Positions 21,051 through 34,144 of a stretch of 64,000 nt of DNA are shown here, in pieces (within the stretch, counting starts at the first letter, position 1; the number at the start of each line of letters is the position of its first letter). The translations under genes and the position numbers were made by a program. Below the pieces are notes generated by a model. That model did not search any database, had not been told where the DNA came from, and worked only from the letters and a program-made list of their open reading frames with translations. This DNA is from Tetracentron sinense (Eukaryota; Streptophyta; Magnoliopsida; Trochodendrales; Trochodendraceae). The DNA is taken from positions 22,954,826-23,018,825 of the forward strand of contig CM026559.1 of the NCBI GenBank assembly GCA_015143295.1, given 5' to 3'.

Positions 21051-22274
21051 GCAATTGAGCTAACATACTTAATGAGTGCAATCTAATGTAATTCCTCCTA
21101 TAATATATATATATATAAGAAATGAAAATAAACTTTTTGAATTTCTACTGTGTTAATACCGACTTCCATAAGACACTTCTCATTCCTTGATTTTTAGAGC
21201 ATCTCTTTCAGAATCACTTATCGTTGAAAGTACTGCAGATCCATTCCTAAACTGAGACTACAAAAATCAAGCAAAGTTTAGTTTCTTATTAGAAATTGAA
21301 TTAGTATTCCCGACCCCATGTGAGGTTGGTAATCTAATGATCATACAACATATGTTGAATTGTCGAACAGACGGCTCAAGACTCAACCGCACAGGACTTC
21401 AGCATTTTAAATCACTTTGTCATGAAATTAGGGGCTGAATCCCTTTGTTATAAATGTTCCACATTTTAGATCACAACATTGGAACCGTATTTAATAATTT
21501 AAAAAACATGACAGCACTTTAGCCACCTAACGTAGTGCTCAATTAAAACGTACCATGATTTTCTCTTGCTTGCCCTTGGAGATTGTTACGATACAAATGC
21601 CAAATAAAAAATATAAAAATCAATGCTTGTTCATGGTGGGTGAGGGAGAGAAAGAGATGAGGCCTACAGAAATCAACGTTGATTTCTCAACATAGAAGAT
21701 TAGTTTGTTTTTTTTTAAGTAAGAGAATTAAATTTGGCTTTTAAATTTTTGTAGTAAAACAAACCTAGTTAAGATGGAAAAAATTTACTTAGTTTTGTGG
21801 AAGAGATACGATTCGAGCCATTCCAAATTTAATAATTTCTTTATGCTATGGTTGATTGGATTGATTCGATTATAAACGTTGTTTGCCATAAAAGTAAAAA
21901 CCATTAATTATTAACGTTTTTTATGAGGGCTACTCGACTGGGATTCCCAAGAGCTCAGCCCCAAAGTTTATTACCCCAGCCGAAGTTCAGCCCAAGCTTA
22001 ATCTAAGATCAAGCTCCTCAGCCCAAGATTGGTTCACCACATAAAATTGGGGTTCCGGCCGAGTTTGGATTTGCTTGAGTTGAATAACTTGTGGGTTAAG
22101 TTTAGATTTAGTTTATTTTAAAGAAAACAAGACACCAATGTTGATTTCTTAACGTAAAAGATTAGGTTGTTTTGAATGGTAAGAGAATCAAAGTGGCACC
22201 CCCAATCTCTAACCATCATGCCCTACTATTCTCCCCTTCAATTTCGTCTCCTTCCCTTCTTTCTACAGTTCTCC

Positions 22275-22579
22275 ATGGGAACTCAAGTATATATTCTTCT
22301 TTTTTCTTTTTCTTTTTTTTTCTGAGCACTTATTTCGTTTAATTTTAACTGAGAATGTTTTTTTTTCTCTTGTAGCTGTACCCAACGGGGGACAGCCCTA
22401 TTGCAATTTTCCCCAGTTACGACCCCTATCCCAGTGGCCACAAATGGGCCGTTATTGGTTTCAGCATGGTCATGTTCGTGCTCTGCATTGTGCTTCCCGG
22501 AGTAATATGGCTCGTCTACACCGCCGCAACAATTTTAAAGAAGAAAAATGGCACAGTCATGCCTGAGGAACGGTTGTGA
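22275..22579 (+). CDS. Array gene copy 5 (unit 5, type A): small membrane protein, open
   Basis: M-G-T-Q (22275-22286), donor GTATAT, exon 2 at 22376-22579; 71 aa in all. Two extra codons lie in the membrane segment (S-M-V-M-F-V-L-C in place of S-V-V-V-V-C), keeping frame and hydrophobicity. The lead reads P-T-G-D-S-P-I-A-I-F-P-S-Y-D-P-Y and the tail M-P-E-E-R-L. A solo LTR is inserted 44 bases after the stop, in what would be the 3' untranslated part. Function unknown. Confidence 0.6.
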
Positions 22580-22623
22580 TCAACTGAGCTAGGATATTTC
22601 ATGAGTGCAATCTAATGTAATTT

Positions 22624-24821
22624 TGTTGGACATATATGCCCTCGAAAGCCAATTAGAGACTTTTCTATGTTGATTAGACAAGCATCATATTCACACAACC
22701 AATTATAAAGGGTTTATATTAATTACTGTCTCATATGATGAAGACATAAAGTTCCATAAGTAACATTGTAGGAAAATCATGCAAAGGTTGCGAGGAGATA
22801 TGATTTTTCAGTTCCTTGTAAACCTAATATTGTTCGAAGCCTCTAGAGTACTGGTTGGGCGCCGTACTTCATCATGGCTTGCACATGTGTAGTTCTATGA
22901 GATAGTGTGATGAATCTCATTCACAGAGAGTGGTGACTCTTGACTAACATGTGAGTATATGTAGCAAGTACATAATACTGAACGGGGTCATTAGTGGATA
23001 CCCTATGGAATACACTGTCAGATTGTATTAGGGTTATCCATTTGACAAATTGTCCTTAGACCTGAGGGGTTAACATCTTCTCAGACATTTGTCTATATGG
23101 CTTTGATGTGCCAATCGGCAATGTCCAATACACAGGACTAACTCCGGGTACGTTGGGTCATGTGCACTATGTTTGGAGAAGTGTGTAAACACTCAATAAG
23201 GAATCCACAACTCCTTAATTGGAGATAATGATATCAAGGTGATACTTGTTGAACTGAACTGTTAAATCCAGTATTGGTGTTTTTCGGTAAAATGGTCTTT
23301 ATCGAAGTTGATATTTTTAATATGGAAAAGTATATATAAATATATATGTCAGTTCTTTTCTAATGTTTCTTCAAAAGTGTTTTGGAGGTTCAGTTCAATG
23401 AAAAGTAATCATGAGAAAGAGTTCTATTCATAAGCTAGGGACTAAGACAGTGAAATTGTTCCAATCCCGGAAGCTTACAAGTGATATCGGAATGTGGAAG
23501 GATTTATTTGTAAATATATTGTGAGATGGTACTTACAAGCAATTCTCTAATTTCTGGAGGTTAATCATATTGTGTTAATGGACATTAATTGTGATTGGTG
23601 GAAGTCCAGGGATATAGATAAAATTCTATAATCCTAATGGAGTATAGGAAAGGTATTTCCTAGTAACAATGCTTCAACCAAAAAGGTGAAGTACTTGGTC
23701 CCACAACCGGAAATAGGAGATCCCTTTAGATCCCACACACAAGGACCTTCTTAAAGTATTTAATTTAATTATTAATTAAATTAATTAATTTCTCTAAGTA
23801 ATCACTATATGGTATAGTAAAGCTCTAAAAGGTGGAATCACATTAGATGTGAAAAACCAAATGGGTGAGACCTATTGGGAATTATTATAAAAGAATAATT
23901 CAAGTGACCAAGAGGGTTTTGGAAACCCTTTGGGCGTGTGGAGTGGGACCCACCTAGGGTGGGACGCCCACTTCATGGAGGAAATAATAATTGTTATTAT
24001 TTATTTAATTAGTTTCTAATAACTAATATCCTTATTGGATAAGGTTAGTTAGTTAGTTAGAGTTAGTTACTAATTAAAGATTCCCTAATTGTTAGGGATT
24101 CCATTAGTTAGTTACTAATTCAAGATTCCTTATTGGATAAGGATAAGATTAGTTACTAATGGATAAGGTTGGTTTCTTTTAAGATTAATCCTAATTGGAT
24201 TAGGATAATAATCAATAAAGGAAACTATTGAGGAATCCTAATTGGATTAGGATAAGGTTAATGAATTATAATTGGATTACAATTCAAGCAACCAAGAGGG
24301 ATCTTATATAAAGGATTGGATGCCCAGTCCTTTAAACAATATAATTCTCCAGAATTTTTTCTTCTCTCCCTCTCCTCAAGTTCACGCCCAGCCCTCTCCC
24401 CCTTTGAGGGTGTACGGTCACCCTTCCCCTTCTTCCTTTTTGTTTGGTTTTTGATCTTGATGATCAAAAACAAGTTCTTTGAAGATCAAGATTGGATCTT
24501 GTTTGATCAAGAAAAGTTCTTGGATCAAAGAAAAGAAGAAAAGATAAAAGAGCATGAAATTTGGAAGGGCCATTAGCTTCCATTAGACAAAGCTTTAAAG
24601 GAAAAAGAAGGTTCGTGTGAATCAACAGGAGACTTGACACTTGTGAAGTTTTGCGAGTACTATTGTAACGTGGATTTGACTTAAGAATTTCAAAGTCGCA
24701 AAGGTGAATGTTATTCTAACCTTCATTGAATAAAATCAATTAGAATCTTAGTCAGATCTTGAGATTCGATGTATGCCCCCCAAGAACTGTTTTTCTAAAA
24801 TTAAAAAGAGGCATACTTTCA
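22624..24821 (+). mobile_element. Solo LTR, 2.2 kb, in array unit 5
   Basis: Starts TGTTGGACATATATGCC and ends GGCATACTTTCA. It interrupts the unit phrase CTAATGTAATTCCTCC, giving AATTT (22619-22623) and AATTC (24822-24826) as a target duplication with one mismatch. No primer site or coding follows, so it is a solo LTR. The TATA-like TTATATAAAGG is at 24304-24314. The TGTTGGACATAT start resembles copia LTRs, but the superfamily is an inference. Confidence 0.8.
24024..24275 (+). promoter_or_regulatory. Palindrome block TCCTAATTGGATTAGGA in solo LTR
   Basis: TCCTAATTGGATTAGGA occurs twice (about 24189 and 24236). Relatives CCTTATTGGATAAGG (about 24028 and 24127), CCCTAATTGTTAGGG (about 24084) and ATTATAATTGGATTACAAT (about 24266) complete a set of six inverted motifs in about 250 bp, ending about 30 bp upstream of the TATA-like box. 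TTAGTTAG repeats lie between them. Confidence 0.75.
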
Positions 24822-25921
24822 AATTCCTCCTTATATATATATATATTATATAATAAATGAAAATAAAATGATTGAATTTCTACTGTGTTAATACCGACTT
24901 CCATAAGACACTTCTCATTCCTTGATTTTTAAAGCACACCCTTCAGAATCACTTATCGAGGAACGTATTGCAGATCCATTCCTGGACTCAGACTACAGAA
25001 TCCAGCAAAGTTTAGTTTGTTATCAGGAAAATGATTAAATATCCCCCACCCCATGTGTGGTCGGTAATCTAACGGCCATACAACATTTGTTGAATTCTCG
25101 AACAGACGGCTCCAGACCCGAATGCACAGGACTTCAGCATTTTAAATCACTTTGGTATGAAATTAAGGGCTGAATCCCTTTGTTATAAACGTTCCACAAT
25201 TTAGATCATAACATTGAAACCGTAATTAATAATTAAAAAAAGAAGGCAGCAGTTATTTCACGTAGTAGTGCTCAACTGAAACCTACCATGATTTTCTCTT
25301 GCTTGCCCTTGGAGATTGTTATGGTACAAATGCCAAATAACTAATATAAAAACCAACATTGGTTAATGGTGAGAGAGAGAGATAGAGGGAGAGAGAGAGA
25401 GGGAGAGATGAGGCCCATAGAAATCAATGTTGATTTCTTAAGAGATACGATTAGAGTCTTTCCGAATTTATTAATTTTTTTATGCTAGGGTTGACTGCAT
25501 TCATTTGATTATAAACGCTGTTTGCCATAAAAGTAAAAACCATTAATAATTAATGTTTTTTTGGGGGGCTACTTGACTGGGGTTCCCAAGAGCTCAACCC
25601 CAAAGTTTAAAACCCCATCCGAAGTTCAGCGCATGCTTAATCTCAATCCAAGCATCTCAGCCCAGGATTGGTTCACCATGTAAAACTGGGGTTCCGGCCG
25701 AGTTTTGATTTCCTTGACTTGAATAACTTGTGGGTTAAATTTGAGTTAAGTTTAGATTTAGTTTATTTTAAAGAAAACAAGACACCAATGTTGATATCTT
25801 AATGTAAAAGATTAGGTTTTTTTTAATGGTTAGAGAATCAAAGTGGCACCCCCAATCCATACCATCATACTGCTGTTCTCCCCTTCCATTTCTTCTCCTT
25901 ACCTTTTTCCTACAGTTTTCC

Positions 25922-26222
25922 ATGGGATCTCAAGTATAACTATTTTGTTTTTTTTATTCTTCTTTTTTTCTGCGTAGTTATTTCGTTATTGTTTTAACTG
26001 AGAATGTTTTTTTTTCTCTTATAGCTGCAGCCAAGGGGGTACGGCCCTATTGCAATTTTTTACAACCTCAACCCCTACCCTAGTGACCACAAATAGGCCA
26101 TTATTGGTTTAAGCAAGGTCGTGGTCTGCATTGTGCTTCCCAGAGTAATATGGATCATCTACACCGCCGTAACGGTTTTAAAGAAGAAAAATGGCCCAAT
26201 CATGCCTGAGGAGGGATTGTGA
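25922..26222 (+). pseudogene. Array gene copy 6 (unit 6, type B), nonsense
   Basis: M-G-S-Q is kept; exon 2 begins at 26025 after TTATAG. The tryptophan codon after H-K is TAG (26094-26096), a different stop at the same codon as copies 2 and 4. The lead reads P-R-G-Y-G-P-I-A-I-F-Y. Confidence 0.8.
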
Positions 26223-27468
26223 GGAACTGAGCTAACACACTTCATGAGCGCAATCTAATGCAATTCCTCCTGATATATATATATATATATATATTATATA
26301 ATTAATGGAAATAAACTGATTGAAATTCTACTGTGTTAATTCCGACTTCCATAAGACTAGTCTCATTCTTTGATTTTTAGATCATCCCCTTCAAAATCAC
26401 TTGTCGGGTAAAGTATTGCAGATCCATTCCTATACTCAGACTACAAAAATCTAGCAAAGTTTAGTTTGTTACTAGGAAATTGATTCAATATTCCAGACCC
26501 CATGTGTGGTTCGTAATCTAATAGCCTACAACATATGTTGAATTCTCAAACAGACGGCTCAAGACCCAACAGCACAGGACTTCAGCATTTTAAATCACTT
26601 TTTCATGAAATTAGGGGCTGATTCCCTTTGTTATAAATGTTCCACATCTTAGATCACAACATTGGAACCGTATTTAATAATTAAAAAAACATGGCAGCAC
26701 TTATGCCACCTAACGTAGTGCTCAACTGAAACGTACCATCATTTTCTCTTGCCTGCCCTTGGGGATTGTTACGGTACAAATGCCAAATAAAAAATATAAA
26801 AACCAATGCTTGTTAATGGTGGGTGAGAGAGAGAGAGAGATGTGGCCCATAGAAATCAACGTTGATTTCTCAACACAGAAGATTAGTATGTTTTTTTCAA
26901 AGTAAGAGTATCAAATTATGTTTTTCAATTTTTGTAATGAAACAAACCTAGTTAAGATGGAAAAAAATTACTTAGTTTTTTGGAAGAGATACGATTAGAT
27001 CCATTCCAAATTTAATAATTTTTTTATGCTAGGGTTGATTGCATTCATTTGATTGTAAACGTTGTTTGCCATAAAAGTAAAAACCATTAATTATTAACGT
27101 GTTTTATGAGGGCTACTCGACTGGGGTTACCAAGAGCTCAGCCCCAAAGTTTAAAACCCGAGCTGAAGTTCGGCCCAAGCTTAATCGCAATCCAAGCTCC
27201 TCAGCCCAAGATTGGTTCAGCACATAAAATTGGGGTTCTAGCCGAGTTTGGATTTGCTTGAGTTGAATAACTTGTGGGTTAAATTTGAGTTAAGTTGAGA
27301 TTTAGTTTATTTTAAAGAAAACAAGACACCAATGTTGATTTGTTAACGTAAATGATTAGGTTTTTTTGATTGGTAAAAGAATCAAAGTGGCACCCCCAAT
27401 CTCTAACCATCATGCACTACTGTTCTCCCCTTCAATTTCTTTTCCTTCCCTTCTTTCTACAGTTCTCC

Positions 27469-27770
27469 ATGGGATCTCAAGTATATCTTCTTTGTTTTCA
27501 TTTTTCCTTTTTTTTTTCTGAGCACTTATTTCGTTATTATTTTAATTGAGAATGTTTTTTTTTCTCTTGTAGCTGTACCCAGCAGGGGACGACCCTATTG
27601 CAATTTTTCGCAACCTCGACCCCTACCCCAGTAGCCACAAATGGGCCATTATTGGTTTCAGCGTGGTCGTGGTCTGCCTTCTGCTTCCCGGAGTAATATG
27701 GCCCGTCTACACCGCTGCAACGGTTTTAAAGAAAACAAATGGCATTGTCATGCCTGAGGAAGGGCTGTGA
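27469..27770 (+). CDS. Array gene copy 7 (unit 7, type A): small membrane protein, open
   Basis: Exon 1 27469-27480, exon 2 27573-27770, 69 aa. The lead is L-Y-P-A-G-D-D-P-I-A-I-F-R-N-L-D-P-Y, the helix V-V-V-V-C-L-L-L-P-G-V-I-W, and the tail K-K-T-N-G-I-V-M-P-E-E-G-L. About nine replacement and four silent differences from consensus suggest little constraint. A SIRE-like copia element is inserted about 390 bp downstream. Function unknown. Confidence 0.58.
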
Positions 27771-28163
27771 TCAACTTAGCTAGGACACTTCATGAGTGCA
27801 ATCTAATTTAATTCCTCTCTTTATATATATATTATATAAGAAATGAAAATAAAATGATTGAATTTCTACTATGTTAATATTGACTTCCATAAGACACTTC
27901 TCATTCCTTGATTTTTAAAGCATCCCCTTCAGAATCACTTATCGGGGAAAGTACTGCAGATCCATTCCTGGACTCAGACTACAAAAATCAAGCAAAGTTT
28001 AGTTTGTTACTAGGAAAATGATTAAATATTCCCGACCCCATGTGTGGTTGGTAATCTAACGGCCATAGAACATATGTTGAATTCTCAAACAGACGGCTCA
28101 AGACCCGAACGCTCAGGACTTCGGCATTTTAAATCACTTTGTCATGAAATTAGGGGCTGAATC

Positions 28164-29538
28164 TGATGCCCAAGGTATTTGAGCCTAGCGGGGGAGTGAA
28201 TAGGGTCTATGGCAAATTAAAAATTATTCCTTCACTTCCCTAAGTGGGATTTCAACTAATGCAAGTTAAAGGGAATTAAAAGCTAGGCAAATCTAAACAT
28301 GCATTCAAACAAGAATTAAAGAGATAGAGTTAGAGAGATGCAAACACAAAAACACCAAGATTTGTTATCGAGGTTTGGCAACCCGCCTACTCCCCGCCTT
28401 AACCTCTTCGGCTTGAAGGATTCACCACAATTTATTCCAAATCGATTAGACTACTTGCAAGTGAGACCTAACCTTGCTAAGAAACAATCCTCCTTAGACT
28501 TAGCCCCCTTGCAGGTTGGGGTACCGCCTCTTACAAAGCTCCCGGCTTCACGGACAAGAGTCCCTCAGACCTCTTGATTTGAACACACTTAGACAAGTGG
28601 TTTTACAGAATTTGAAGGCTCCTTACACAAGCTGATTAGTCTCTCTTAGCTCACTTGAAATCTCCCAAAGATTGAAGTTGAATAGCTCAAGAACTTGGAT
28701 TTGGGGATTCTAGATTCAACTTTGATAGATTTAGAAATCTAAGCTTAGAATGATTGATTCTAAAGATTGGAAGTATTGGAGTTCTTGTTTTGTTCATAAA
28801 ACATCTCATTTTATAGCCTAAGCAAAAATATAGCCATTAGAGGCTTCAATGGAATCAAATTAGCCGTTGCAAACTAGCCGTTGGGGATTTCCCACAAGCA
28901 CTCGTCGATGGGTGAGTAGGAGTCATCGATGAGTGGGATGACAGAACTCAATTTTGAGTTTTCTGTTGCCACTCATCGACGAGTCCTCTGAAATTTTTTT
29001 AGAGAACTCATCATTGTTTGACGGATTTGATGGAAATGATTACTTGGACTTTAGGCATTCTAAAAATCATTATTTTAATCAATTTTAGGTCCTTAGAAAG
29101 ATGTCCTAATGGGTCTTAAGGAACCTATAGTCAATCTAAGTAATTGAGCATTTCAACTGACCAACCTTTTGAGGATTTCTTACAAAATCACTCTTAGACT
29201 CTAAACATAAACTTTAAACTTTCTTGAGTCTTCATTCTTGATCCTGATCTTGATTTGGCTTTAAGCTTCATGATCAGCTTTCTTCTTTGATCCAACTTGG
29301 ACTTAGGTTTTGATTAAGATCTTCAATATAGATCTAATGGTTTGACTTTGACTTGCTTGATGAATCTTCTTCATAGATGGACTTTTCATGCTTTTTCCAT
29401 TGAATAGCTTGCTAATGCTCTTGATTATCTGAAGTTCACTTAAACTCATAGAGGCATTAGTAACACAAATATCCTTTCCTTATTGTGTTATCATCAAAAT
29501 CAAGACGAAGACTTTAGGTAGAAACCTAAAAGCTAACA
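28164..29538 (-). repeat. SIRE-like 3' LTR (1375 bp)
   Basis: On the minus strand starts TGTTAGCTTTTAGG and ends with GGGCATCA. The TATA-like GGCTATAAAATG is the complement of 28807-28818. Confidence 0.85.
28899..28986 (-). promoter_or_regulatory. Palindrome block ACTCATCGATGAGT type
   Basis: CACTCGTCGATGGGTGAGT (about 28899), AGTCATCGATGAGTG (about 28921) and ACTCATCGACGAGTC (about 28971) surround a further palindrome AACTCAATTTTGAGTT (about 28945). The block lies about 80 bp upstream of the minus-strand TATA box. Confidence 0.72.
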
Positions 29539-30455
29539 ATCTCCCCCTTTTTGATGATGACACATAATGGAATGGATTGGGAATAAGCCCCCCCTCAACA
29601 AATGAATTCAATATATTTTTGAAATTTTCTCCCCCTAAACATATGCATGGAGATAAAATTTTTAGATCATTGCATACTTTAGATTAACCATTCATTATAG
29701 AAATTCCAATTTAGATTCATAGATTAAGTCCTTTTCAAGCAATTGAAACCAATTTGAATTAATCTTTTAAGCTCTTTATGCCAATTATCAAATTTTATCA
29801 TTTAAAATTTATAGACTCTAAATGCCAAATTTTAACAACTTTAGGGGTTTAGGAGTTATTAATCCATTTTTATATTTCTCCCCCTGGCATCATCAAAAAG
29901 CATGACCAACTAAAAAGATTTCAAACATAGTTATTTTCAATCATTGCAAGTACATAGTATCAAACAATTTTAATTCATATCAAGATCATACCAAACAACA
30001 AATAGTGAACAATAATATTCTAAGTCCTAAGCTTGTTAGGTAGTTGCTCTGTAATAGCCAGTATGGATACCAAGGACTTACAGTACCACTCAGTTGAACA
30101 TTGTGCAGTGATACATAACAATCATTCATTATTGAAGCCATTTTCAACTCATCAAGCATTCAGCATAACAAATTCAATTTCAAATAATTATATCATATAT
30201 TTCAATCAATTCAAATCATCAAACATCAAAGCATGTCATTGCATCATACACATCCTAAGCATTCAATCAAAACATTCATGCTTCCATAACATGTAAGCAT
30301 ATCATTATTCAATACATATTTCAAGGCTCATAATATCAAAATCATAACATCATAGCATTTCAAAACATTAAAGCATATTTAGCATCAATAATCGAGCTCT
30401 TTTACAAGATTTTCAATTTTAAAGAAACTTGACTTAGGCATCCTACTCCTCAAGT
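29539..30455 (-). other. Non-coding 3' internal region of the SIRE-like element
   Basis: AT-rich sequence with CTCCCCCT words between the gag end and the 3' LTR. The place where pol would lie holds no integrase, RT or RNase H motif. Confidence 0.6.
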
Positions 30456-32136
30456 TTAGATAGCACTCTTTGGCACCCAAATCTTTTTGGGTCCAACAAC
30501 AATAGTCTTGGGAGAGGTAGTTCCCTTAGGAACCCAAACTTGCCTAGTCCTCTTATTACCAGCAATTTCATAGATATTCTTTGTAGAGCAAGAGGTAAAA
30601 AAGTTTTCATAAACTTTTTGCTTGATATTAGAGTTGTAGCCTAATTCGGCTTTACCAAAAAGACATCTTTGTTTTCCTAGCATTGTGTCTAGGATCTTTT
30701 TACCTTTGGTGAATTTGGTTACAATATAAGTCAAATCTTCAACTTTATCATTCAAAACATTACATTCTTTGCAAGTACTAGTTGAAGCTAAAGAATTAAC
30801 TTTTTTAGTTTTTTTTACTAATTTATTATTCTCGTTTAGTAAATATTAATTTTTACTTGAGATAGATAAATTTTCCTTATTAAGATTCTCAATTTCTTCT
30901 TTTAACAATTTATCTTCATTTTTCAAAAATTCATTTCGATTTGATAGTGAGGAATTTTCTTTCTTAATCTTTTTATTTTTGGAAGCTAATTTTTCAAATT
31001 CACTAAATAATTCATCATAAGCTTCTATTAAATTATCAAAGGAAAGAGATTTATCGTCGGAAGAATTTACCTCATCATCATCATGGGCCATAAGGCATAG
31101 GTTGGCCCTTTCACCCTCACTTGAGCTAGAATTTGAATCCGAATCATTCCAAGTAGTAGCCTTCATTGCATTCTTGTGTTTGTGGCTCTTCTTGAGTAAG
31201 GGGCAATCCGGCTTGGTGTGTCTCGGCTCATTGCATTCATAGCAAAAAACTTCATTTTCATTGATCTTCTTCCCCTTGATGACTTCTTAAAGAAATTCCT
31301 TCTTGAAAGCTCTTTTCTTCAAGTTTTTCTTGTGTTTCAAGAACTTCCGGAATTTTCTTGCCATCTTCTCAATCTCCTATTTTTCACTTTCTTCTTCACT
31401 TGAGTCCTCTTCACTTTCACTCATTTTTTTAGGACTTCAAGGCATGACTTCTTGATGATGTCGGTTCTCCATTACTTTGTTCTCTCATGATAATCTCATG
31501 GGTCATTAGTGAACCTAGTAACTCATCCATAGGTAGCTTGGTAAGGTACTTAGCTTCTTGAATGGCCGTCACTTCTGGAGCCTATTCCTTTGATAGAGAC
31601 CGGAGGATCTTCCTTATGATTTCTGCATTGGCAAAAATCTTTCCAAGAGATTTAAGCTCATTCAAAATGTTAGTGAATCTAGAAAACATAATTGAAATGG
31701 GTTCTTATTCTAACATTTTAAACATTTCATATTGATGAACCAACATACTAATTTTTTGTTCTTTTACTTGGTTGGTTCCCTCAAAGGTAATTTGGAGTTT
31801 ATCACAAATTTCCTTAGCCGAATCACAAACCAATATTCTATTGAATTCTTGAGGACTCAATGCGCAATATATATTGCTTATAGCCTTGGCATTGAGTTGA
31901 ACAAGCTTGATGTCAACTTGTGTCCATTCATCCTCAATTTTTGGTCCATCAATACCATTAACCTTTTTTGTTGGGATGTGGAGACCATTAATAATTATTT
32001 GCTAACAATGATAATCTAAAGTTTGAATGAAATACATCATTCTCACTTTCCAATAAGCATAATTTTCACCATTAAAGAAGGGAGGTTTAATGGTGGATTG
32101 GCCTTCGCCAAGGGAGGTTGCATGAACATTGTTCAT
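30456..32136 (-). pseudogene. SIRE-like copia gag, broken
   Basis: From the ATG at 32136 the frame reads P-P-F-F-N-G-E-N-Y-A-Y-W-K-V-R-M, the copia gag signature. Further on come E-F-N-R-I-L and F-T-N-I-L-N-E-L-K-S-L-G-K, and a zinc knuckle C-Y-E-C-N-E-P-R-H-T-K-P-D-C near 31200, in which the glycine of CX2CX4HX4C is replaced. The C-terminal part (31166-30846) is acidic and coiled-coil-like, then I-W-V-P-K occurs twice (to 30456). Several in-frame stops and frame changes break it. Gag would package element RNA; this copy cannot make a full protein. Confidence 0.85.
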
Positions 32137-32193
32137 TTTGCCAAAAAAATCTTTACTCTAAGATGGTCAAATCTTATAAAAACAGAGACCTAG

Positions 32194-32205
32194 GCTCTGA
32201 TACCA
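32194..32205 (-). promoter_or_regulatory. SIRE-like primer binding site
   Basis: Minus-strand TGGTATCAGAGC, complementary to initiator Met-tRNA, two bases from the LTR end. Confidence 0.88.
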
Positions 32206-32712
32206 ATTGATGCCCAAGGAATTGGACCCTAGAGGAGGGGGGGGGGGGTGAATAGGGTTTATGGTAAATTAAAAATTATTCATTCAATTCCCTAAGTGGA
32301 ATTTCAACTAATGCAAGTTAAAGGGAATTAAAAGCTAGGCAAAACTAAACATGCATTCAAACAAGAATTAAAGAGATAAAGTTAGAGAGATGCAAACACA
32401 AAAACACCAAGATTTGTTATCGAGGTTCGGCAACCCGCCTACTCCCCGCCGATTTGATGGGAATGATTTGTAGCACCCCGGACTTTTCCGTACTTAAATG
32501 AATAGCACTTTCGTAGTCAATTGGCCTTTCACGTAGTATAATTAATGAATCAGGAAGAAATTGAAAATTCAGAAATGCCGGAAATGTTCCGTTTTGAAAG
32601 ACGAATCCAACGCAACTTGAATCGTCAAAATCCGACTAACAAGTCAAAAGATATGGCCAAAATACCAAAGTGGAGAAAATGAGGAAATTCAGCAAAATGG
32701 GCAAAACACAGA

Positions 32713-32912
32713 CCAACCGGTCGACTGTTCCATCCACTGGTCGACCCGTAGCCTACCGGTCGACCGCCCTACCCACCGGTCGACTGCTATCGCACTAATT
32801 TTGTATGGGATATTTTTCCAGAGAGGAGGTTTTGGACTGATCGACCGCTCCAGACAACCAGTGGACCGCTAGCCTACCGATCGACCGCTCCTATGACCGG
32901 TCGACCACTCCT
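32713..32912 (+). promoter_or_regulatory. Palindrome block CCGGTCGACCGG type
   Basis: About eight copies of variants of ACCGGTCGAC(C/T)G in two groups of four, separated by TTTTGTATGGGATATTTTTC and CAGAGAGG (about 32798-32826). It ends about 85 bp before the TATA box CTATATAAACC (32996-33006). Confidence 0.8.
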
Positions 32913-33589
32913 CGGGCACTTTACCTATTCAGTCTGTTTTGGTCGAAAATTTAAGGATAGGATGCTCATTTGACCACCCCACTTTCTATATAAACCCCAA
33001 ATCCGTGGGTGATCATAAACCCTCAAGATCATATTTGGGAGATTTGGAGAAGGAAGAGGAAGGAAAACTAGGGTTTGGGTCAAAGTTTGGTGATTGAGGA
33101 TGTTGTGATGTGTGATGGATGTTGTGATGTGATGCGTGGATGGATGGTGATTGAGGCGATTGGATGCCGAATGGGTGTTGTGTGATGTGTGAAATGGAAA
33201 GTGGTGGAAGGGCATTCTACAAATAATGAACCTACCTTGATGATGTGATGAAAAATATGCACTAAAAAGAGTAAATGAAACTACGAAGGAATTTTGTACG
33301 CCGGATGTTTGATAAAATGCCTAAACTAAGAATAAATGAATTAAATGAAGAAAATAGAAGTATGCCTTATGCAATTTTCTTATGAATGATGAATTGACCA
33401 AATACCATGTAAATTCTCTAATTTGCCATATGTTTATACTATGAATTGAAATGTTATACTCTATCCGTCAAACCATATAGTCACCATGATTACTACAAGT
33501 GCTACACACACTCACACATGCATGCATGAACCGAGTTTTCCAAGAGTATTTGTACATGATAAATCAACAAGAAAACAAGCACATGTCAA

Positions 33590-33847
33590 GAAGGTTGGTA
33601 GCCCAAGTGAAGGGTGCTAGCCTCTAGCTCACAAGAAAATGAAACAAGACAAGGAGGTTGGTAGCCCAAGTGAAGGGTGCTAGCCTCTGGCTCACAAGTG
33701 AAAGGAAACAAGCAATTGAAACAAGTACATGTCAAGGAGGTTGGTAGCCCAAGTGGAAGGGTGCTAGCCTATGGCTCACAAGAAAATGAAGCTATGTCAA
33801 GGAGGTTAGTAGCCCAAGGATGTGTGGGTGCTAGCCTCTGGCTCACA
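33590..33847 (+). repeat. LTR minisatellite, four copies of about 60 bp
   Basis: Each unit has AAGGAGGTTGGTAGCCCAAG, then GGGTGCTAGCCTCTGGCTCA. The same unit, reverse-complemented, is found four times in each Tekay LTR of this window. Confidence 0.88.
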
Positions 33848-34125
33848 AGTATACAAGTCAAGAACAAGTCAAGACATGAAATCCCAACCAAGACAGACAC
33901 ACGTGCATGATTTTCACAAGCATGACCGAGGCATGAAAAAGGTTTTTGAACATGAGTTTTACCGGAGTTTTCACATTCATGCATGCATGTCAAGATATTT
34001 ATATTGCTTCATGTTCAATACTATTTATCTTATGTTGCTAGGATTGCTTCAACTCGATAATTTGTATTGTGCTCCATGTTGTTGTGCTTTTGTTATTGCT
34101 ATAGTTAGCTAGTAGCTTGTACTTG

Positions 34126-34144
34126 CTGAGTATTCCATGCTCAG
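34126..34144 (+). promoter_or_regulatory. Conserved LTR stem-loop CTGAG...CTCAG
   Basis: CTGAGTATTCCATGCTCAG: a 5-bp stem with a 9-base loop. The same 19-mer (one mismatch in one case) is in all five gypsy-type LTRs here. Confidence 0.7.

Noticed and set aside
24258-24576. Overlapping ORFs near the right end of the 2.2-kb solo LTR
   Set aside because: They lie downstream of the LTR's TATA box in CT- and GA-rich sequence and show no domain.
33590-33847. Regularly spaced repeats resembling a CRISPR array
   Set aside because: Plant LTR context, units of about 60 bp with decayed ends, no cas genes; it is an LTR minisatellite.
33677-34112. ORFs within the solo LTR at 32469-34564
   Set aside because: They follow the minisatellite unit (repeated V-G-S-P-type phrases) and overlap on both strands.
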